From Rutidosis leptorrhynchoides (taxonomy: Eukaryota > Streptophyta > Magnoliopsida > Asterales > Asteraceae): a stretch of 64,000 bases of DNA. Both the position numbers and the translations under genes were made by a program. Shown here in pieces: positions 59,703 to 64,000 of this stretch. Within the stretch, counting starts at the first letter, position 1. Every line of letters starts with the position of its first letter. The notes beneath the pieces are model-generated. The model was not told the origin of the DNA. It ran no database searches and saw only the letters and a list, made by a program, of their open reading frames with translations. The stretch is taken from NCBI RefSeq assembly GCF_046630445.1, contig NC_092335.1, positions 633,072,001 through 633,136,000 of the forward strand. The letters run 5' to 3'.

Positions 59703-60716
59703 ATGTCCGGTGAAACGGTGAAGGAAATGACTTCAAGGTTTGCAAATTTGGAAAGGTTTGAAGGGGCAGATTTCAGGAGATGGCAAAAGAAGATGGAATT
59801 TATTTTGACTTCATTGAAATTGGTGTATGTGTTGTCTACTCCAAGGCCCGCTGAATCGGATGAAGAGACCATAGAACATGCCCGGTTAAGGAGCAAATGG
59901 GACAATGACGACTTGCTGTGTCGTGGCCACATTCTAAATGGTATGTCCGATGTTTTATTTGATGTTTACAATTCGGTTGAATCGGCTAAGGAACTTTGGG
60001 ATAAATTGGAGGCCAAGTATATGGCCGAGGATGCATCTAGTAAGAAATTTCTTGTTAGCAATTTCAACAATTACAAGATTGTTGATATTAGGCCCATCAT
60101 GGAACAATTCCATGAGATCCTTAGGATCTTGGGGAAATTTACCCAACACAACATAAGTGTGGATGAAACTTTCACGGTTTCATCCATCATTGACAAATTG
60201 CCATCTTCATGGCAAGATTTCAAACACACACTCAAACACAACAAGGAAGATATGAATTTGAATGAGTTGGGTAGTCACTTGAGAATTGAGGAATCAATTC
60301 GGATACTAGATAGTGGTAAGGGGAAGGGTAAAGAAGTGGGATCTTCTTTAATCAACATGATTGAAGATAAATCTCATGGGAATAAATACAACAAGAAATC
60401 AAACAACAAGAAACGAAAGTCTGAAAACAACAAGAATGCGTCCAATAAGAAGGACAAGAAGTCTTGTTGGAGATGTGGCAAACCCGGTCACTATAAGCGG
60501 GATTGCAAAGTCAAGATGGTAGAAGGAGGAAGCACATCGGGTGCGGGCCAAGGATCAAAGGATCCTACTCCTAATCAAGGTCAAATTTCTGACTTTGTGA
60601 CTATTCCAATTAAGAACTATGTTTCACATATTTCTGATGCATTCTATGTACAGGATGATACAATTGGATGGTGGGTAGATTCGGGTGCAACTTGCCATGC
60701 TTGCAAGGATCGTGAA
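59703..60716 (+). CDS. Copia gag with zinc knuckle and start of protease
   Basis: The frame is open from 59574, but the gag proper begins at 59703 (MSGETVKEMTSRF). The UBN2-type gag core spans residues ~1-210 (FRRWQKKMEF, AKELWDKLEAKYM, FTVSSIIDKLPSSW). A Lys/Asn-rich basic linker follows, then a CCHC zinc knuckle CWRCGKPGHYKRDC near 258, then the protease start WWVDSGATCHACKD near 322 with the D-S-G triad. Sequence beyond 60716 is a different element, so the last residues of the frame are not Copia. Confidence 0.85.
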
Positions 60717-63040
60717 TGTGACGACCCGGAAATTTCTGACCAAATTTAAACTTAATCTTAAAATGATTTCGACACGATAAGAAAAGTTTGTTATGTTGAG
60801 TCTCAAAAATTTTGGAACGATGTTCATATATTCAATTGACCTTCGACTGCTCTCGACGATTCACGAACAATTAATTGTAAATAGATATGTGTGTATGTAT
60901 ATATAAATAATAATTCGAAATATAATTTGAAGTATTATATGTTGTTGTTATTAAAAGTTCATAAAATAAAAATAGGATATTATAATAATTATTATTTAAA
61001 ATATATCTCTATATATAAATAAAGTATATTAAAATAAATATTAAATGATTGTGATACTCGTTTGATGTTTCGATTGATATTAAGCAAGTTAAATTTAAAC
61101 TTATATGATTTTAAAATAAAAGGTGATCCGAAAATGAGTTATATAAGTTATAGGCTTACTAAAAGTATATTTAGGATCTAATTATTTAATTTTAACACTT
61201 TTTATATTTCACCCATAAATGAGAGGGACAGTTGATGTAATTTTCATTTAACCAATTTAAGATCAAGTTTTATACCATAATGACTGAAATAAATAAAGAT
61301 AATTACTATAAAAATTTGGGATTTTTCCGAAGACTTTTATCCGCTAGTGTTCAACAATGGGGCACGAAATTTAGTCTGTGACTGAAAGTTTAAACCAATA
61401 GTAGACGACGGCTAACAATTTAACACGTTTAAATTCTAAATCTTATTATATTTGGGAATACTGTACATTCTGTTTTTAATCTCTTTCAATCTCATTCAAA
61501 GAGCACTAATTTACACATGCAGCCAACGGATGTAACACACTTACCTACTCTAATTTAAAAAGTGAAACATACAGTAATAGATGAATGATAACTTATAGTC
61601 ACTGTATTACTTTTCTTATTACTTTTCTTATCTACCTAAAATAAATTCTCTTTATATATATGCAAACAATTACACTTGAACGAATGATAGAGAGAAACCA
61701 CAACACTTGATATTTATCTCTATAATCTGTGATCATTTCAATTCGACTAACAATCCACTTCAAACCCGCCACCCTACTACAACCGTTAGCCACCACCACC
61801 GGATACCATCACTGCACCTCTCCATCAAACTTCCATTTAACAACTATTACGAGCTCTTTTAACACTTACTATCACTCGTTTTTCTGTTACTATGCAAAGA
61901 GAAAACCACCATCAACCCTAGCTTGTTTGAACCAGCAATCACCGAGCCACCATCACTTCTCACCATCATCGTTTATGACTCCTCTCCTATTTTTCAGCCT
62001 CACCACCACAATCAACAACCACCATTTTTTTACGAAACCCACATCACCACCCATACGCCACCCATCAACCACCATGATTCTAAACAACAGTTGTAAACCA
62101 CCATGACATTTGTTCACCATCGACACCTCACCACCTGGGCTGCTACTGTTTGAGTTTCCTGTTTATGTCCGACCAACAAGGCACCCAAGAACCCTCACGA
62201 ACCACCAAAACAGCCTCACTGCTGCAGCTGCATTTTTTTTTCTTTTCGTATGATCCTGCTGCTGCTATTTTATTCTATTTTCTGTTTCAAACCATCGCAA
62301 ACAGCCCCACTGATTCGATCACTGTACTTATGGTTCCTGTTGCAGCCAACCATTACGAACCACCTCTGCAACCTTCTGTTTTTCGTAGGCTACTACTGCT
62401 GCTGCCACGTTATCTGTTTCTTGCTCGATATCAACACCGGCGACTGCTACAACCTGTGTAATGTTTCTGTTTCTTTTAAAACAGCGTGTACGATGATGAT
62501 AAAAATTTAATGATGACATGAAGAAGAAGGAAGATATCGAGCAATGATGGTGATGCTTCGTGAAGACGATGACATGATGCTTCTTTGATATAACAGCGAC
62601 GATGATAATGAATAAGGAAGAAACACGATGATGAAGATTACGAATTAATGGAAGATGATCGTGAATATGTATGATGATGATGACAGTTGTAAATAACGAT
62701 GTGTAAAATTTATGAAGAAGATGATGAACCGAAGGCCCCATCTGTCGTTTACTATTCGCAGTTACTAAATTCATGAACCAAGTACAGAAGGTTAAATTAA
62801 TATTGGGCTGTGAATTGTTGAGTTATTTAACGGGCCACTGTTGGATCTTTTATGTTTTAAATGAGTTTGCTATATTGATTATTTATTGGGCCGCTGGGAT
62901 TAGTGTTCTAGTTGGGCCAAAACCCGATTTAATGTGGATGATGATGATTGTTTTGATCGAGAGGTGATAGCATTGATAATGAAGATAAACAGTATCATAT
63001 ATGATAAATAAATACACGGGTAGAATTTAAACAAACACAA

Positions 63041-63112
63041 ACAAGTGGTGCAGTGGTCTGGAGGGTGATTTGTTAAGCGAGAGGTCATGGGTTCGAACCT
63101 GGGCAGTGGCGT
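63041..63112 (+). repeat. tRNA-like SINE-type sequence
   Basis: Box A-like GTGGTGCAGTGG (63045-63056) and box B GGTTCGAACC (63090-63099) at tRNA-like spacing, followed downstream by a TTA microsatellite. The acceptor and anticodon arms do not pair as in a real tRNA, so I call it SINE-like. Confidence 0.45.
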
Positions 63113-63154
63113 TTTATTTTTAAAGCTTGTTTCTTCAAAGGTTGTACTCCTTAT

Positions 63155-63156
<2 letters not shown>

Positions 63157-63248
<92 letters not shown>

Positions 63249-63293
63249 TATTATTATTATTATTATTATTTATTATTTATTATTATTTATTAT
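63157..63293. repeat. (TTA)n microsatellite
   Basis: About 45 TTA units with a few interruptions; the Tyr-run open frame over it is an artefact. Confidence 0.95.
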
Positions 63294-63529
63294 TATGGTA
63301 TTATGATATTAGGATTATGATTTAAATATTGAAGTGTTAAGAATTTATTATTGACCATATGAAAGTAAATATAACATAGGTATGATTAAATTTATTGTAC
63401 GAAATAAATATAGGTATAATAAAATATAATTTTATGAAAACAAATTTTATATTAAAAAAAATGATTAAAAATAGTAATTAAGTTATAAGTTGTAAAGATA
63501 AAAGTATAAGTATATGTATATAACTCATT

Positions 63530-63730
63530 TATCATTTTTATTATTATTTTTATTATTATTATTGTTATTAGTATGATTATTATTATTATCAATATAATTA
63601 TCATTAATGGAATTATTATTATTATCATTCTTGTTATTATTAGTATTAGTATTAGTATTATCATTATTACAAAAATTATCATGTTTATTAAAACTATCTT
63701 TTTATTAATAATTATATTATTATCATTATT
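63530..63730. repeat. ATT/ATC-rich low-complexity tract
   Basis: Degenerate continuation of the trinucleotide repeat; no gene. Confidence 0.7.
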
Positions 63731-63892
63731 TTTATGACAACTAAATATTATGCATATAAAAATATATTTATATTACATATAAGTATATATTAAACATATT
63801 AACATTTTTTTTATAAGTGATACATATAACAAATGATTGATATAGTACTAATTATATATGTATATATTGATGTAACTATAAACATTAATTAT

Positions 63893-63895
<3 letters not shown>

Positions 63896-63957
<62 letters not shown>
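63896..63957. repeat. (TA)n microsatellite
   Basis: Pure TA run near the window end. Confidence 0.95.
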
Positions 63958-63961
<4 letters not shown>

Positions 63962-64000
63962 AAATATAGACAACATACAATTTAAAGTATAATAAATAAA

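Larger units (their letters stand above)
58880..60716 (+). mobile_element. Copia (Ty1) element, 5' part
   Basis: LTR start TGTTGAAAGTG at 58880, TATA box CATTATAAATAC near 59392, then a gag frame that runs into the protease and stops where a Tekay-type LTR begins at 60717. The end of the 5' LTR (about 59.46-59.66 kb) and the primer site are not clear. The remaining pol, if it exists, lies beyond the window. Confidence 0.75.
60717..64000 (+). mobile_element. Tekay-type Gypsy LTR, left part (runs out of window)
   Basis: Starts TGTGACGACCCGGAAATTTC inside the Copia protease. The start resembles the TGTAACGACCC start of the 24-36 kb element but is a different family. TATA-like TTTATATATATGC is near 61651, followed by a CAC/CCA-rich segment (61740-62480) and GAT-rich sequence (62510-62760). 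Long open frames here come from simple sequence. How much of 62.9-64 kb is LTR is uncertain. Confidence 0.6.

Noticed and set aside
61729-62510. Pro/His/Thr-rich frames that might be a host gene
   Set aside because: Low-complexity CAC/CCA sequence inside the Tekay-type LTR with no splice logic or known motif.
63041-63112. Functional tRNA gene
   Set aside because: Box B is good, but the acceptor and anticodon arms do not pair as required.
63087-63320. 77-residue frame with a long Tyr run
   Set aside because: Translation of a TTA microsatellite; the same applies to the Ile-Tyr frame over 47785-47894.

Overview
The window looks like nuclear DNA of a flowering plant. It carries one chloroplast-import receptor gene with spliced introns, and is otherwise almost wholly nested LTR retrotransposons (Athila-like and Tekay-like Gypsy, plus Copia), Helitrons, MITE-like elements and broken host-gene pieces. 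Several LTR types resemble repeats I recall from daisy-family (Asteraceae) genomes. That family assignment is from memory and was not searched.

Layout. 1-2789 is the right-hand part of a Tekay-type Gypsy LTR. It lies in an Athila-like element (called A2, + strand), seen at 2790-5315 and 15034 to about 18.69 kb, which carries an ATHILA-ORF1-type gene. Inside A2 sits a complete-ended, young Athila-like element (A1, 5316-15033, target duplication AGATT) that has gag and protease but no polymerase. A2 abuts a minus-strand Athila-like element (A3) holding reverse transcriptase, RNase H and integrase (about 19.7-22.4 kb). The leading LTR of A3 (23675-24110 and 35711-36577) is split by a Tekay-type chromovirus (24111-35710, minus strand, duplication GGTCT). 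After another Tekay-type LTR piece comes a fourth Athila-like element (A4, 37118 to about 43.9 kb), again with gag and protease only, hosting a hAT-like MITE and a further LTR fragment.

From 43.9 to 50.4 kb is the gene-bearing part: a repeat with long inverted ends, then a TOC159-family preprotein receptor gene (46551-50126, three exons, 974 codons from the first ATG). From 50.4 to 58.9 kb follow a 418-bp Helitron, the 3' end of a second Helitron whose interior holds pieces of unrelated host genes (an LRR receptor kinase, a DRP2-type dynamin exon, an unknown first exon), an unidentified gene fragment and a decayed villin gene. The last 5 kb are the 5' part of a Copia element cut by a Tekay-type LTR that runs out of the window.

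How parts may work together. A1 and A4 lack polymerase and would depend on a pol-bearing relative; A3, whose LTR is recognisably related to that of A1, shows what such a relative looks like. A1, A2 and A4 share a stem-loop with an AGG(A/G) loop just before the motif AAGTGTGGG. The stem sequences differ while pairing is kept. I consider this possible RNA or DNA element the most interesting signal in the window.
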